Position numbers and translations under genes: made by a program. The notes below the pieces were generated by a model. It was given only the letters and a program-made list of their open reading frames with translations. It was not told where the DNA came from and searched no databases. Of a stretch of 64,000 nucleotides of DNA, positions 44,147 to 53,202 are shown piece by piece. Origin of the DNA: Bacillus spizizenii TU-B-10 (lineage in GTDB: Bacteria; Bacillota; Bacilli; Bacillales; Bacillaceae); assembly GCF_000227465.1 (NCBI RefSeq), contig NC_016047.1:3328857-3392856 (forward strand), written 5' to 3'. Position 1 is the stretch's first letter, and each line of letters starts with the position of its first letter.

Positions 44147-44929
44147 ATGTTTAAGAAGTATTCTATTTTAATCGCAGCCTTAACCGCTTTTCTGCTTGCA
44201 GCAGGCTGTTCTTCAAACCAGTCTTCAACGGACAGCGAGAAAAAAGTTACGTTAACCATCTCAGCTGCCGCCAGTGTACAGGATGCACTTGAGGAAATCC
44301 AAAAGAATTACGAAAAAGAACACCAAAACATTACAATCCAAGATAACTATGGCTCATCCGGCGCCTTGCAAAAACAGATTTCACAAGGAGCAGGAGCTGA
44401 CCTGTTCTTCTCAGCTGCTGAGGATAAATTTCAAAAGCTGGTGGATGATGGGGATATCGCCAAAAAAGACAGCACTGATTTAGTAGGCAATGAAATTGTG
44501 CTGGTCGTGCCGAAAAACGGTGATTCGCCTGTGACTCGCTTCAGCAATCTGGCTGATTCAGAAAAAATCGCCCTCGGAACGCCGGAATCCGTGCCGGCAG
44601 GAGCTTACGGGAAAGAATCACTGACAAAGCTGTCTCTATGGGACAAAGTGAAGGATAAGATCGTTTACGGAAAAGACGTTCGCCAAGTTCTTTCTTATGT
44701 TGAAACAGGCAATGTAGACGCAGGCGTTGTTTATAAAACGGACGCTCTGATCTCAAAAAAGGTCAAAATCATTGACGAGGCAAAAGCAGATACACACAGC
44801 CCGATTGTCTATCCGTTAGGAATTGTAAAAGATACAAAACACCGTAAGGAAGCGAAGGAATTTTACGAGTACCTGCAATCTGATGAAGCAATGAAAGTAT
44901 TTGAGAAATATGGTTTTACTGCTGAGTAG
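44147..44929 (+). CDS. modA: Molybdate-binding lipoprotein
   Basis: 260 residues from the ATG at 44147, after AAGGGGTG. Lipobox LLAAGC gives C21. The mature part is a ModA-type binding protein (SAAASVQDALEEIQKNYEKEH, NYGSSGALQKQISQGAGADLFFSAAEDKFQKL, GNEIVLVVPKNG). It binds molybdate or tungstate outside the cell. In 168 it is named yvgL. It overlaps modB by 20 bases. Confidence 0.9.
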   Translation: MFKKYSILIAALTAFLLAAGCSSNQSSTDSEKKVTLTISAAASVQDALEEIQKNYEKEHQNITIQDNYGSSGALQKQISQGAGADLFFSAAEDKFQKLVDDGDIAKKDSTDLVGNEIVLVVPKNGDSPVTRFSNLADSEKIALGTPESVPAGAYGKESLTKLSLWDKVKDKIVYGKDVRQVLSYVETGNVDAGVVYKTDALISKKVKIIDEAKADTHSPIVYPLGIVKDTKHRKEAKEFYEYLQSDEAMKVFEKYGFTAE

Positions 44930-45593
44930 CATAAGCGCTTCAGATTTTTTCACACCTGTTTTGCTTTCCTTTCAGGTGGCGGCAGTTGCCGGAATTGTTG
45001 TCATTATTCTCGGAACACTGGCTGGAGCATGGATGTCGCGGGCATCATTTTTCGGAAAAACGGCGCTCGAAACATTTTTTATGCTTCCGCTCGTTCTTCC
45101 GCCTACTGTTGTCGGTTTTATTTTGATCGTCATTTTCGGAAAGCACAGTTTCATCGGTCAAGCCATCGAGTGGGTCTTTCAGCAGCCTGTCATTTTTACC
45201 TGGTGGGCCGCTGTGATCGCCTCAGCGGTTGTAGCCTTTCCGCTTATGTATCAATCCGCCAAAACCGGATTTGCTGACATTGATCCCGATATACAGGGCG
45301 CGGCAATGCTAGACGGCGCAAGCAGATGGAAGGTATTTATCCATATTTCAGTCCCGCTCGCCTATCCTTCATTGCTGACCGGAAGCATCCTCAGCCTTGC
45401 GCGGGCGCTCGGAGAATTTGGCGCAACACTCATGTTTGCAGGGAACATCCCCGGTGTTACGCAAACACTGCCGACGGCCATTTATGTGGCATTGGATTCC
45501 GGCAACAATACCCTTGCCTGGGCGTGGGTCGTCTGTATTGTTGTCATTTCCTTTTTGATGCTGTTTTTCATTCAACAGAAAAACACACACTAA
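44910..45593 (+). CDS. modB: Molybdate ABC transporter permease
   Basis: 227 residues from the ATG at 44910; a TTG three codons earlier is possible, and neither has a strong ribosome site, so translation probably depends on coupling with modA. Five or six helices with the permease coupling motif EFGATLMFAGNIPG. In 168 it is yvgM. No ATPase (modC) gene follows: the next gene is a convergent aldo-keto reductase. Confidence 0.9.
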   Translation: MVLLLSSISASDFFTPVLLSFQVAAVAGIVVIILGTLAGAWMSRASFFGKTALETFFMLPLVLPPTVVGFILIVIFGKHSFIGQAIEWVFQQPVIFTWWAAVIASAVVAFPLMYQSAKTGFADIDPDIQGAAMLDGASRWKVFIHISVPLAYPSLLTGSILSLARALGEFGATLMFAGNIPGVTQTLPTAIYVALDSGNNTLAWAWVVCIVVISFLMLFFIQQKNTH

Positions 45594-45620
45594 AAAAACT
45601 CCCCGTGACGGGGAGTTTTT
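45594..45620. terminator. Bidirectional terminator between modB and yvgN
   Basis: AAAAACTCCCCG and its complement form a 12-bp stem around TGA. Confidence 0.92.
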
Positions 45621-45622
45621 CA

Positions 45623-46453
45623 TTAAAACAGGAGCTCATCGGGATTTGGGCCGACACGCTCATCTTTGTTTAACGCGTCAATTTTGTCCATGTCTTCTTG
45701 AGACAATTCGAAATCGAAAATATCAGCGTTTTCGATGATACGGTGTTCTTTAATGGATTTTGGAATTGTTACAACTTCATGCTGCAGATCCCAGCGCAAA
45801 ATCACTTGAGCCACAGATTTATTGTGTTTTTCAGCAATCTGTGTCAGTACTTCGTTATCCAAAAGCTGTCCCTGCATGAGCGGAGACCACGCTTCCAACT
45901 GGATGCTTTGCTCTTTACAGTAATCTCTTAATTCTTTTTGCGTCAAACGAGGGTGAAATTCAACTTGGTTCACCATCGGTTTGATTTCAGCATCTTTCAA
46001 CAGCTCTTCTAAATGATGAACTTGGAAGTTGCTGACGCCGATCGCGCGGATTTTGCCGTCTTTGTACAGCTTTTCAAGCGCGCGCCATGTATCTTTATAT
46101 TTATCCTTGCCAGGCCAGTGGATCAAATATAGATCTAAGTAATCAAGCTGAAGTCTTTCCAAGCTTTTTTCAAAGGCAGCAAGCGTTGTTTCGTAGCCTT
46201 GATCTTCATTCCATACTTTCGATGTGATGAAGAGCTCTTCTCTTGCCACACCGGATTCTTTAATTCCGATGCCAACGCCTTCTTCATTTTTGTAGATCGC
46301 TGCTGTATCAATGCTGCGGTAGCCGTTTTTAATTGCCGCTTTCACTGATTCAGTCGCTTCACTTCCATTTTCTACTTTAAAAACACCCAGACCGAACCAA
46401 GGCATTTCCACTCCGTTATGTAACTTTACAGTATCTTTTAAACTTGTTGGCAC
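45623..46453 (-). CDS. yvgN: Aldo-keto reductase (methylglyoxal reductase)
   Basis: 276 residues from the GTG at 46453, 10 bases after AAAGGGTGG. AKR5-family motifs: [15 protein letters not shown] with catalytic D49 and Y54, [11 protein letters not shown] (lysine), [11 protein letters not shown] (histidine), and C-terminal [12 protein letters not shown] for NADPH binding. B. subtilis YvgN reduces methylglyoxal and other aldehydes. Monocistronic and convergent with modAB. Confidence 0.93.
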   Translation of the reverse strand: MPTSLKDTVKLHNGVEMPWFGLGVFKVENGSEATESVKAAIKNGYRSIDTAAIYKNEEGVGIGIKESGVAREELFITSKVWNEDQGYETTLAAFEKSLERLQLDYLDLYLIHWPGKDKYKDTWRALEKLYKDGKIRAIGVSNFQVHHLEELLKDAEIKPMVNQVEFHPRLTQKELRDYCKEQSIQLEAWSPLMQGQLLDNEVLTQIAEKHNKSVAQVILRWDLQHEVVTIPKSIKEHRIIENADIFDFELSQEDMDKIDALNKDERVGPNPDELLF

Positions 46454-46609
46454 TTGAACATCCACCCTTTCACTGAAATGTAAGCGTCTATATTATCTCA
46501 CATTCCTCTCAGCCGATACCAATAATACGCTTAAGACCCTCTTTTTGCTTCTTTTTTCACAGCACAGGCAAATTCAAACACTATTTTTTTCCTATTTTAA
46601 CAATATTGA

Positions 46610-46635
46610 GATTATCAATACATTGAGCAGGGTAT
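46610..46635 (+). promoter_or_regulatory. Candidate SigB promoter of yvgO
   Basis: GATTAT (46610-46615), 14-base spacer, GGGTAT (46630-46635). The -10 is a perfect SigB match and the -35 is 4/6 to GTTTAA. yvgO is a general stress gene in B. subtilis. Confidence 0.6.
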
Positions 46636-46675
46636 GCGTTTAGTGTAACCAAATGAAAACAAAGGAGGAAACAAC

Positions 46676-47160
46676 TTGAAACGTATTCGTATCCCAATGA
46701 CACTTGCGCTTGGTGCCGCTTTGACAATTGCCCTTTGTCCTTTGCTTCCGCTGAAGAAAATCCTGCTCCGAAGATCTCACAGACAGCAACTGCCGGAACA
46801 ACTGCCGCTGATGTAGGTTTAAACGTCAACCTGGATGTGCTTGGAATTGCCAACCAGATCGCTGATGCCATCAAATCCTCACAGAACCGGGATGGATTTG
46901 TGAAAAACCTCATGGAGTCTTCCTTCTACGCATCCGGCCAAAAATATAACGTCATGGTATTTAATTTAAGCCAGGAGTATGAAGATCACTTGAACGGTGT
47001 GCAATTTTACGGTTCAGCCGTTTACGACGGCATTACGTACGGCATTTGGGTATTTGAAGACGGAACCTTTACAAACAAAGGTGATGGTGGCTGGATCAAC
47101 TGGGCCTTCAGAGGCTGGTTCGACCGGGATGGCAGCACTGTCGAATTCCATCGCCCTTAA
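46676..47160 (+). pseudogene. yvgO: Secreted stress protein YvgO, frameshifted in the signal peptide
   Basis: A TTG start at 46676 with AAAGGAGG begins the expected signal peptide (MKRIRIPMTLALGAALTIA), then leaves frame. The mature protein continues in the next frame as SFASAEENPAP... to FHRP at 47160, beyond a CCC run at 46731-46733. Recalled 168 YvgO reads TIAPLSFASAEE, which needs one more C here (GCC CCT TTG). As written, the start frame ends after about 41 codons. The 130-residue mature sequence otherwise looks intact, with no further stops. YvgO is a small secreted SigB-dependent protein involved in salt, ethanol and paraquat tolerance. A sequencing or assembly error in the C-run is a real alternative. 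Confidence 0.75.
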
Positions 47161-47165
47161 TATAG

Positions 47166-47196
47166 AAAAAAGCTGGCGTTAGACGCCAGCTTTTTT
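47166..47196. terminator. Bidirectional terminator between yvgO and nhaK
   Basis: AAAAAAGCTGGCGT pairs with ACGCCAGCTTTTTT around TAG, a 14-bp stem. Confidence 0.92.
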
Positions 47197-47203
47197 GCTG
47201 TAT

Positions 47204-49216
47204 TTATTCGCCGCCTTCAAGCATGGCGGCTTCCACATCATTAATGTATTGGCGAAGCTCATGGGAGATGTCCCGGGAAATTTCCCGCTCCTCGAAGAGC
47301 GTTTGAATTTCATTTCTGATCGCCTGCACAGCCTTCAGCTTCACTTCCAGCTTCTGATTTTCAAAATGAGCGCTTGATTTCAGCTCATGATGGCTGTGCT
47401 CCAGCCTGAAAATTAATTGTTTATAAAACGTAATGACAGATAAAAACACTTCTTTATGTTCTTCCGTCTTATGTTTTTCCAAGTATTCTATCGCTGCTTT
47501 TGCTGTTTTCACTCTCGTTGCCCGTATCAATCCCGCTTCATTTAAAATCGACATCTCCGGCTTTTTATGTTCACCGAAGAAAATCCAATACATCAGCCGT
47601 TTGAGCCTTGTTTTTGATAATCCGACTTTAAATGGGTTGCCATACAAAATTTCTAATTCGTTAAACCGTTCTTGCAGTACATTTGCCGTTTCTTCTGGGA
47701 TGTCTCCCCGCTCCAGCATTTTTACCAGTGCCTCTTGCTCAGCGTTAACCCCTTGCGCACGGACTTTTCGCTCTTGCTTTTTGATCCGATTAGATGATGT
47801 ATACTGCTGAAAACGAAGATTTTTCATTTTCTCATTGTATTCAGCTATAACCGCAAGAGAGGCTGTTTTGTTTGTATCGTTCATGTCCTCTTTAATCGTT
47901 CGGAGAGCTGTTTTAATCAATTTGCGTCTTGCCGTCAGCAGCTTTTCATTTCGTTTCTCATCCTCTTCTTCTTTTTCAGTCAGAAGCGGGAGTACAACAG
48001 TGGCAATGACAAGTGTGCATAAAATGACGCCGGCTGCTAAAAAGAGAATCAGATTTCTTTCCGGGAACGGTGTGCCGTCCTCCAGAAAATACGGAATGGA
48101 GAAAGAACCCGCAAGCGTTACAGCTCCGCGCACACCGGAAATCGAAAGTAACAGCGTTGAACGAAGACCCGGTTTATAGATGTTCTGATCCCTATTAAAG
48201 AACCATTTGCCATTCCAGAAGAACAGCACCCACATAAATCTGAGAAGCATTAACGTAAATGTGATCACAAGGATATAGCTGATCACCTTCAAGTTGCTGA
48301 TTGCGGTGTCGTTAAAGATGACAGAAATGACGTCCGGAATCTGCGTCCCGAGAATAACGAAGACAAGACCGTTCAAAATAAATAAAATAATGTTCCACGT
48401 ACTTGAGGAGACGATTTGCAGTTTGACCATCGTTGATTCCAGACGATCCTGTTCAACCGCATGGGTAATGCCTCCCGCTACAACGGCTAAAATGCCGGAA
48501 ACGCCGATTTCTTCCGCTGCCAAATAAATCACAAACGGCGTCAGAATTTGAATCAGCATATGCATCGTGACATCCTGCATACCAAGGCGGCGCAAGAATA
48601 GGCGAAAACGAATAATCAAAAACGAAATGACAACCCCGCACAGCAATCCCCCGAGAGAAATAAATACAAAGCTGACAGCCGCTTGTGCTAATGAAAATGC
48701 ACCGGTCACTGCAGCTGCAATCGCAAACTTGAAGGCCACCAGACCTGATGCGTCATTCATCAGCCCTTCCCCTTCAAGCAATCGAAGAATCCCTTTTGGC
48801 ATTTTCACTCTTCCTGATAATGCGCTGACAGCGACAACATCAGTCGGTGAAAGAATGGCCGCAAGTCCAAAAGCCGCTGCCAGCGGAATATCAGGAATCA
48901 TCCAGTGAATCGTGTAGCCTCCTACAATCACAGTCGCAAATACAAGGCCGAGTGCTAGCAATAAAATTGGAGCTCGTAAATTCCAAAGCTCTGCCCGCGG
49001 CGTTCTCTTCCCATCATTAAATAGAAGAGGCGCAATAAACAAAACAAAAAACAATTCGGTGCTTAATTCAAAATGAAGCCCCTGTGGAAATGAGGCCGCA
49101 AGAATCCCTAGCGCCACCTGAATAAGAGGCACTGGAATAAATGGAATAAACCGGTTCACGATATTGGATATCGCAATAATCGTTAATAAAACGAGAACAA
49201 CTAAAAATATGTCCAA
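47204..49216 (-). CDS. nhaK: CPA1-family Na+(K+,Li+,Rb+)/H+ antiporter
   Basis: 670 residues from a TTG at 49216 ([11 protein letters not shown]). The preceding ATG (49222) is only 2 bases from AGGAGG, whereas the TTG has 8. Residues about 1-415 are some twelve helices of the NhaP/NHE type, with the ion-binding region [15 protein letters not shown] and [16 protein letters not shown]. The C-terminal 255 residues are a charged, helical cytoplasmic domain. In B. subtilis YvgP/NhaK exports monovalent cations. Monocistronic. Confidence 0.91.
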   Translation of the reverse strand: MDIFLVVLVLLTIIAISNIVNRFIPFIPVPLIQVALGILAASFPQGLHFELSTELFFVLFIAPLLFNDGKRTPRAELWNLRAPILLLALGLVFATVIVGGYTIHWMIPDIPLAAAFGLAAILSPTDVVAVSALSGRVKMPKGILRLLEGEGLMNDASGLVAFKFAIAAAVTGAFSLAQAAVSFVFISLGGLLCGVVISFLIIRFRLFLRRLGMQDVTMHMLIQILTPFVIYLAAEEIGVSGILAVVAGGITHAVEQDRLESTMVKLQIVSSSTWNIILFILNGLVFVILGTQIPDVISVIFNDTAISNLKVISYILVITFTLMLLRFMWVLFFWNGKWFFNRDQNIYKPGLRSTLLLSISGVRGAVTLAGSFSIPYFLEDGTPFPERNLILFLAAGVILCTLVIATVVLPLLTEKEEEDEKRNEKLLTARRKLIKTALRTIKEDMNDTNKTASLAVIAEYNEKMKNLRFQQYTSSNRIKKQERKVRAQGVNAEQEALVKMLERGDIPEETANVLQERFNELEILYGNPFKVGLSKTRLKRLMYWIFFGEHKKPEMSILNEAGLIRATRVKTAKAAIEYLEKHKTEEHKEVFLSVITFYKQLIFRLEHSHHELKSSAHFENQKLEVKLKAVQAIRNEIQTLFEEREISRDISHELRQYINDVEAAMLEGGE

Positions 49217-49433
49217 ATGCATGACCTCCTTCGTCTGTTGTGTTTCGTGCATGATGACTCGATGTCTGATTGTCTATAAGAGGCTGAGGATAGGATGGCC
49301 TTGCATCCATTATGTGATTTCGCAGGAGTTCTCTCCACACTTGTCTTCTTTTATAGTACCCTTTTTAGGGTATTATTTCTCATGAAATGCTCATAGTGAA
49401 CTTTTTTGCAGCAGAGCAAATTCTAGAAAAAAA

Positions 49434-49458
49434 GAGACAGGGAGTTATTCCCTGTCTC
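49434..49458 (-). terminator. cysJI terminator
   Basis: GAGACAGGGA and TCCCTGTCTC form a 10-bp stem with loop GTTAT; the minus strand then has seven T. Confidence 0.88.
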
Positions 49459-49471
49459 TCATCTTTCTTTA

Positions 49472-51187
49472 TCAATCATGAAAATTTGTGCCGTCAGTCG
49501 TTGCTTTAATGATGCCTGCGCGGATGACAAAATCACCGAAGTGCTCGCCTTCCTCACGTTCTTTCGCATAACGGGAAAGAAGGTCGCGCAGCTCGCTTAA
49601 AATGTCTTCTTCACCGATGTTTTCACGGTACATTTTGCTTAAACGGCTTCCGTCAAATGCAGCGCCAAGATACATATTATATTTGCCCGGCGCCTTTCCG
49701 ATAAATCCGATCTCACCAAGCGCATGGCGTGCACAGCCGTTAGGGCAGCCTGTCATGCGAATGGTGATTTCCTGATCACGAAGGCCGTTTTCGTCAATAA
49801 TCTCTTCAACCTTATCTAAAAGGGTCGGCAAATAACGTTCTGCTTCAGCCATTGCCAATCCGCAGGTCGGAAGAGCGACGCACGCCATAGAGCTGCGGCG
49901 GAGCGCTGAATGATGCTTGCCATCAGTGAGTCCGTATTGCTCGATTAACGCACTAATTTCATCTTTTTTATCGCTTGAAACGTTCGCAATAATCAAGTTC
50001 TGATTGGATGTCAGACGAAACTCGCCTGTATGAACCTTGGCGATTTCCCGCAAGCCTGTCATCAGCTTATAATCATCGTAATCCGTTACACGGCCGCCTT
50101 CGACAAACAGTGTAAAATGCCATTTATCCTCAATGCCTTCCACCCAGCCGTAACGGTCGCCGTTATGGTCGAAGTGATACGGCTTCGCTTCTTCCAAGCT
50201 CCAGCCAAGACGGTTTTCCAATTCTTCTATTACGGTTTCTAAACCGAGGCGGTCAACCGTGTATTTGAACCGCGCATTTTTGCGGACAGAACGGTTTCCG
50301 TAATCGCGCTGAATCGTAATCGTTTTTTCAGCAACGTCATACATTTGCTCAGGACGGCAGAACCCAATCACCTTGGCTAATTGCGGATATGTCGCTGTGT
50401 CACCGTGCGTCATTCCCATACCGCCGCCGATCGCCACGTTAAAACCAATCAGTTTGCCCTCTTCAACAATCGCAATGAATCCCAGATCTTGTGAAAAGAC
50501 GTCAATATCATTAGACGGCGGAACTGCAATACCGATTTTAAATTTCCGCGGCAGATAGAGCGGTCCGTACATTGGCTCAACTTCTTCCTCAGGCGTGCCG
50601 GCTACTCTTTCCTCATCTAGCCAAATTTCATGATATGCTCTCGTCCGCGGCAGCAGATCATCACTTAATGTTTTAGACCACTCGTATACCTCAGAGTGGA
50701 TTTCAGACTGATAAGGATTCGATGCGCACATTACGTTGCGGTTTACGTCTCCGCAGGCTGCGATCGTATCCAAAAGAGCTGAGTGGATCGTCTGAATGGT
50801 TTTCTTCATGTTCCATTTCAGAATCCCATGCATTTGGAACGTTTCACGTGTCGTCAGTTTTAATGTGCCGTTCCCGTATTTCTGAGAAAGGTCATCCATG
50901 ACAAGCCATTGCTCAGGCGTTGAAACGCCTCCTGGCATACGCACGCGCAGCATAAACTGATATGCAGGCTCCAGCTTTTGCTTTTGGCGTTCGTTGCGGA
51001 GGTCACGGTCATCCTGCAAATAACTGCCGTGGTGTTTCATCAGGCGGTTGTCATCATCCGGAATTCCGGCACTGATCCGATCCAGCATGACTTCTTTCAG
51101 TGTGCCGCGCAAATAATCACTTTCTCTTTTAATGCGTTCAACATCACTTGGAGAGCCGTCCGGTGCTTTTAAGATTTTGGTCACCAT
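49472..51187 (-). CDS. cysI: Sulfite reductase hemoprotein beta-component
   Basis: 571 residues, typical CysI length. Two nitrite/sulfite reductase ferredoxin-like half domains; the C-terminal cysteines binding the siroheme-linked 4Fe-4S cluster are in [11 protein letters not shown] and [10 protein letters not shown]. It reduces sulfite to sulfide with electrons from CysJ for cysteine synthesis. Second gene of cysJI, 25 bases after cysJ, also named yvgQ. ATG preceded by AAAGGAG. Confidence 0.95.
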   Translation of the reverse strand: MVTKILKAPDGSPSDVERIKRESDYLRGTLKEVMLDRISAGIPDDDNRLMKHHGSYLQDDRDLRNERQKQKLEPAYQFMLRVRMPGGVSTPEQWLVMDDLSQKYGNGTLKLTTRETFQMHGILKWNMKKTIQTIHSALLDTIAACGDVNRNVMCASNPYQSEIHSEVYEWSKTLSDDLLPRTRAYHEIWLDEERVAGTPEEEVEPMYGPLYLPRKFKIGIAVPPSNDIDVFSQDLGFIAIVEEGKLIGFNVAIGGGMGMTHGDTATYPQLAKVIGFCRPEQMYDVAEKTITIQRDYGNRSVRKNARFKYTVDRLGLETVIEELENRLGWSLEEAKPYHFDHNGDRYGWVEGIEDKWHFTLFVEGGRVTDYDDYKLMTGLREIAKVHTGEFRLTSNQNLIIANVSSDKKDEISALIEQYGLTDGKHHSALRRSSMACVALPTCGLAMAEAERYLPTLLDKVEEIIDENGLRDQEITIRMTGCPNGCARHALGEIGFIGKAPGKYNMYLGAAFDGSRLSKMYRENIGEEDILSELRDLLSRYAKEREEGEHFGDFVIRAGIIKATTDGTNFHD

Positions 51188-51212
51188 GTTGAAAAACTCC
51201 TTTCAAGTCAAA

Positions 51213-53030
51213 TCAATATACATCACGCTGATAGCGTTTTTGCTGCTGCATATCGGCAAGATAAGCTTCCGCTTCATCGCGGCTCATATTGCCTTCTTTC
51301 TCGATAATTTCAACCAATGTGTTATGGACGTCATGCGCCATGTGCTTTTCATCGCCGCAAATGTAAACAACCGCGCCTTCTCGAAGCCATTCGAACAATT
51401 CTGCGCTCTGCTCAAGCATGCGATGCTGCACATATACTTTTTCTTCCGTATCACGTGAGAACGCCACATCCATTTTTGTCAGCACACCGTCTTTGAGCCA
51501 ATTTTGCCACTCTGTCTGGTAAAGGAAATCTGTCACAAAGTGCTGATCGCCAAAGAACATCCATGCTTTTCCTTCCGCTCCCGTCTCCTCACGCTCCTGC
51601 ATAAAGGAACGGAACGGAGCAACGCCTGTCCCAGGGCCGACCATGATAATCGGTGTTTCAGGATCTTTCGGAAGCTTAAAGTTTTGATTATGCTGGACAT
51701 AAACCGGCAGTGTATCTCCCGGCTGCAGACGCTCCGCGCATAAAATTGAGCAGACGCCTTTTCGTTCACGGCCATGCGCATCGTAGCGGACTGCACCGAT
51801 CGTTAAATGCACTTCATCCGGATTAGCTGATAAACTGCTCGCAATCGAATAGAGGCGGGCCGGCATTTTTCGCAGAATCGAAACAAACTCCTGCGCCGAT
51901 ACACTGAACGGGCCATAATCACGAACGAGATCAAGCAAATCGCGCCCTTCAAGATACGCTTTTACATTATCCTCATTTCCTGGGGCTAAAAGCTCTCTAA
52001 GCTTATCGCTCCCAGACAGCTGGGCTGCCTGTTCAAGAAGCGGTTTTGTGAGAACGGTAATCTCATAGTGAGAAATCAGCGCTTCTTTCAGCGGGCGGAC
52101 ATCACCTTGCTTATTAAGCGTCACAATTTCTTCGGGGTCCCAATTCATTTCCTTAAGCAGCAGCTCGACAAGCTCCGGATCGTTTTCCGGATAGACGCCG
52201 AGGCTGTCACCAGGCTCATAAGTCAGGCCAGATCCTTCAAGAGACAGCTCCACATGGCGTGTTTCTTTATTTGATCCGCGGCCGTTCAAATTTAAATTTT
52301 CTAACACTTCAGCCCGAAACGGGTTTGTTCTTGAATACGCAGATTCAACTGTTTGAGGCACTGCTGCCGGCGCAGGCGCGGCACTTCCGCCCTCAGCTTC
52401 ACTTAAGCCATCAAAAACGCTTTCCAGCCATTCAGCTGCCGGCTCATCATAGTCAAGATCGCAATCAACGCGCGGAGAAATCCGTTTTCCGCCGAGTTCT
52501 TCTAAGCGCTGATCAAATTCTTTCCCTGTCTGGCAGAAAAACTCGTACGAGCTGTCACCAAGCGCCAAAACAGAAAAACGAAGATCTTCAAGCTTAGGCG
52601 CCCGTCTACCATGCAGAAATTCATGAAACGACAGTGCGTTATCTGGCGGATCGCCTTCACCGTGCGTACTGACGACGATCAAAAGATTGTTTACTTTTTT
52701 CAGCTGATTCGGCTTAAAATCGCTCATGGATGAGACGGTTACTTGAAAACCGCGCTGCTCAAGCTGCTTGCCGGCATTTTCTGCAAGACCCTGTGCGTTT
52801 CCCGTCTGTGAACCGTAAAGAACGGTCACTTCTTTTGAAACGGCTGGTGCCGCCACTTTCGCAGACACAGCAGCCCCCGGCGCCTCCGCTGTTTCTTGGG
52901 CGGAAACAGCTTGCGCGGATAAATATCCGCTCAGCCAGATTTTCTGAGATTCGGTCAAGGTTGGCAGAAGGCGGTTAAGGAGCTCTGCCTGCTCCTGATT
53001 AAACGGACTGTTCATTACCTGAAGTTGCAA
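51213..53030 (-). CDS. cysJ: Sulfite reductase flavoprotein alpha-component
   Basis: 605 residues from the TTG at 53030 (MQLQVMNSPFNQEQ), with GAGGTGG upstream. Flavodoxin-like FMN domain (VLYGSQTGNAQGLAEN, STHGEGDPPDNALSFHEFL), then an FAD-binding FNR-type domain (RLYSIASS, GVCSILC) and NADPH-binding motifs (GPGTGVAPFRSFMQER, YICGDEKHMAHDV). It moves electrons from NADPH to CysI. First gene of the operon, also yvgR. In B. subtilis it is activated by the LysR-type CysL. Confidence 0.95.
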   Translation of the reverse strand: MQLQVMNSPFNQEQAELLNRLLPTLTESQKIWLSGYLSAQAVSAQETAEAPGAAVSAKVAAPAVSKEVTVLYGSQTGNAQGLAENAGKQLEQRGFQVTVSSMSDFKPNQLKKVNNLLIVVSTHGEGDPPDNALSFHEFLHGRRAPKLEDLRFSVLALGDSSYEFFCQTGKEFDQRLEELGGKRISPRVDCDLDYDEPAAEWLESVFDGLSEAEGGSAAPAPAAVPQTVESAYSRTNPFRAEVLENLNLNGRGSNKETRHVELSLEGSGLTYEPGDSLGVYPENDPELVELLLKEMNWDPEEIVTLNKQGDVRPLKEALISHYEITVLTKPLLEQAAQLSGSDKLRELLAPGNEDNVKAYLEGRDLLDLVRDYGPFSVSAQEFVSILRKMPARLYSIASSLSANPDEVHLTIGAVRYDAHGRERKGVCSILCAERLQPGDTLPVYVQHNQNFKLPKDPETPIIMVGPGTGVAPFRSFMQEREETGAEGKAWMFFGDQHFVTDFLYQTEWQNWLKDGVLTKMDVAFSRDTEEKVYVQHRMLEQSAELFEWLREGAVVYICGDEKHMAHDVHNTLVEIIEKEGNMSRDEAEAYLADMQQQKRYQRDVY

Positions 53031-53132
53031 CGTATTCCACCTCACAAAGTTATAAACTGATCGAAAATTGCATCTAATTGAACTTTACCGGAATACTAGG
53101 CTTAAGTAAAATATATTTACATGATGATAACT

Positions 53133-53147
53133 ATTAGGAATCCTAAT
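53133..53147 (-). promoter_or_regulatory. Candidate CysL operator upstream of cysJ
   Basis: ATTAGGAATCCTAAT is a perfect 7-1-7 palindrome (T-N11-A core), about 103-117 bases before the cysJ start. It fits a LysR-type activator site; cysJI is the known CysL target. Confidence 0.5.
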
Positions 53148-53180
53148 GATAAAACCGCTTTGTTTCATTATAAATAGAAA

Positions 53181-53202
53181 AAGAGAAGGACTCCCTTCTC
53201 TT
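53181..53202 (-). terminator. helD terminator
   Basis: AAGAGAAGG pairs with CCTTCTCTT around a 4-base loop, then TTTTC on the minus strand, overlapping the end of helD. Confidence 0.75.

Noticed and set aside
52860..52920. Alanine/proline-rich stretch in CysJ as a possible insertion
   Set aside because: It is the normal flexible linker between the short N-terminal segment and the FMN domain, also present in recalled 168 CysJ.
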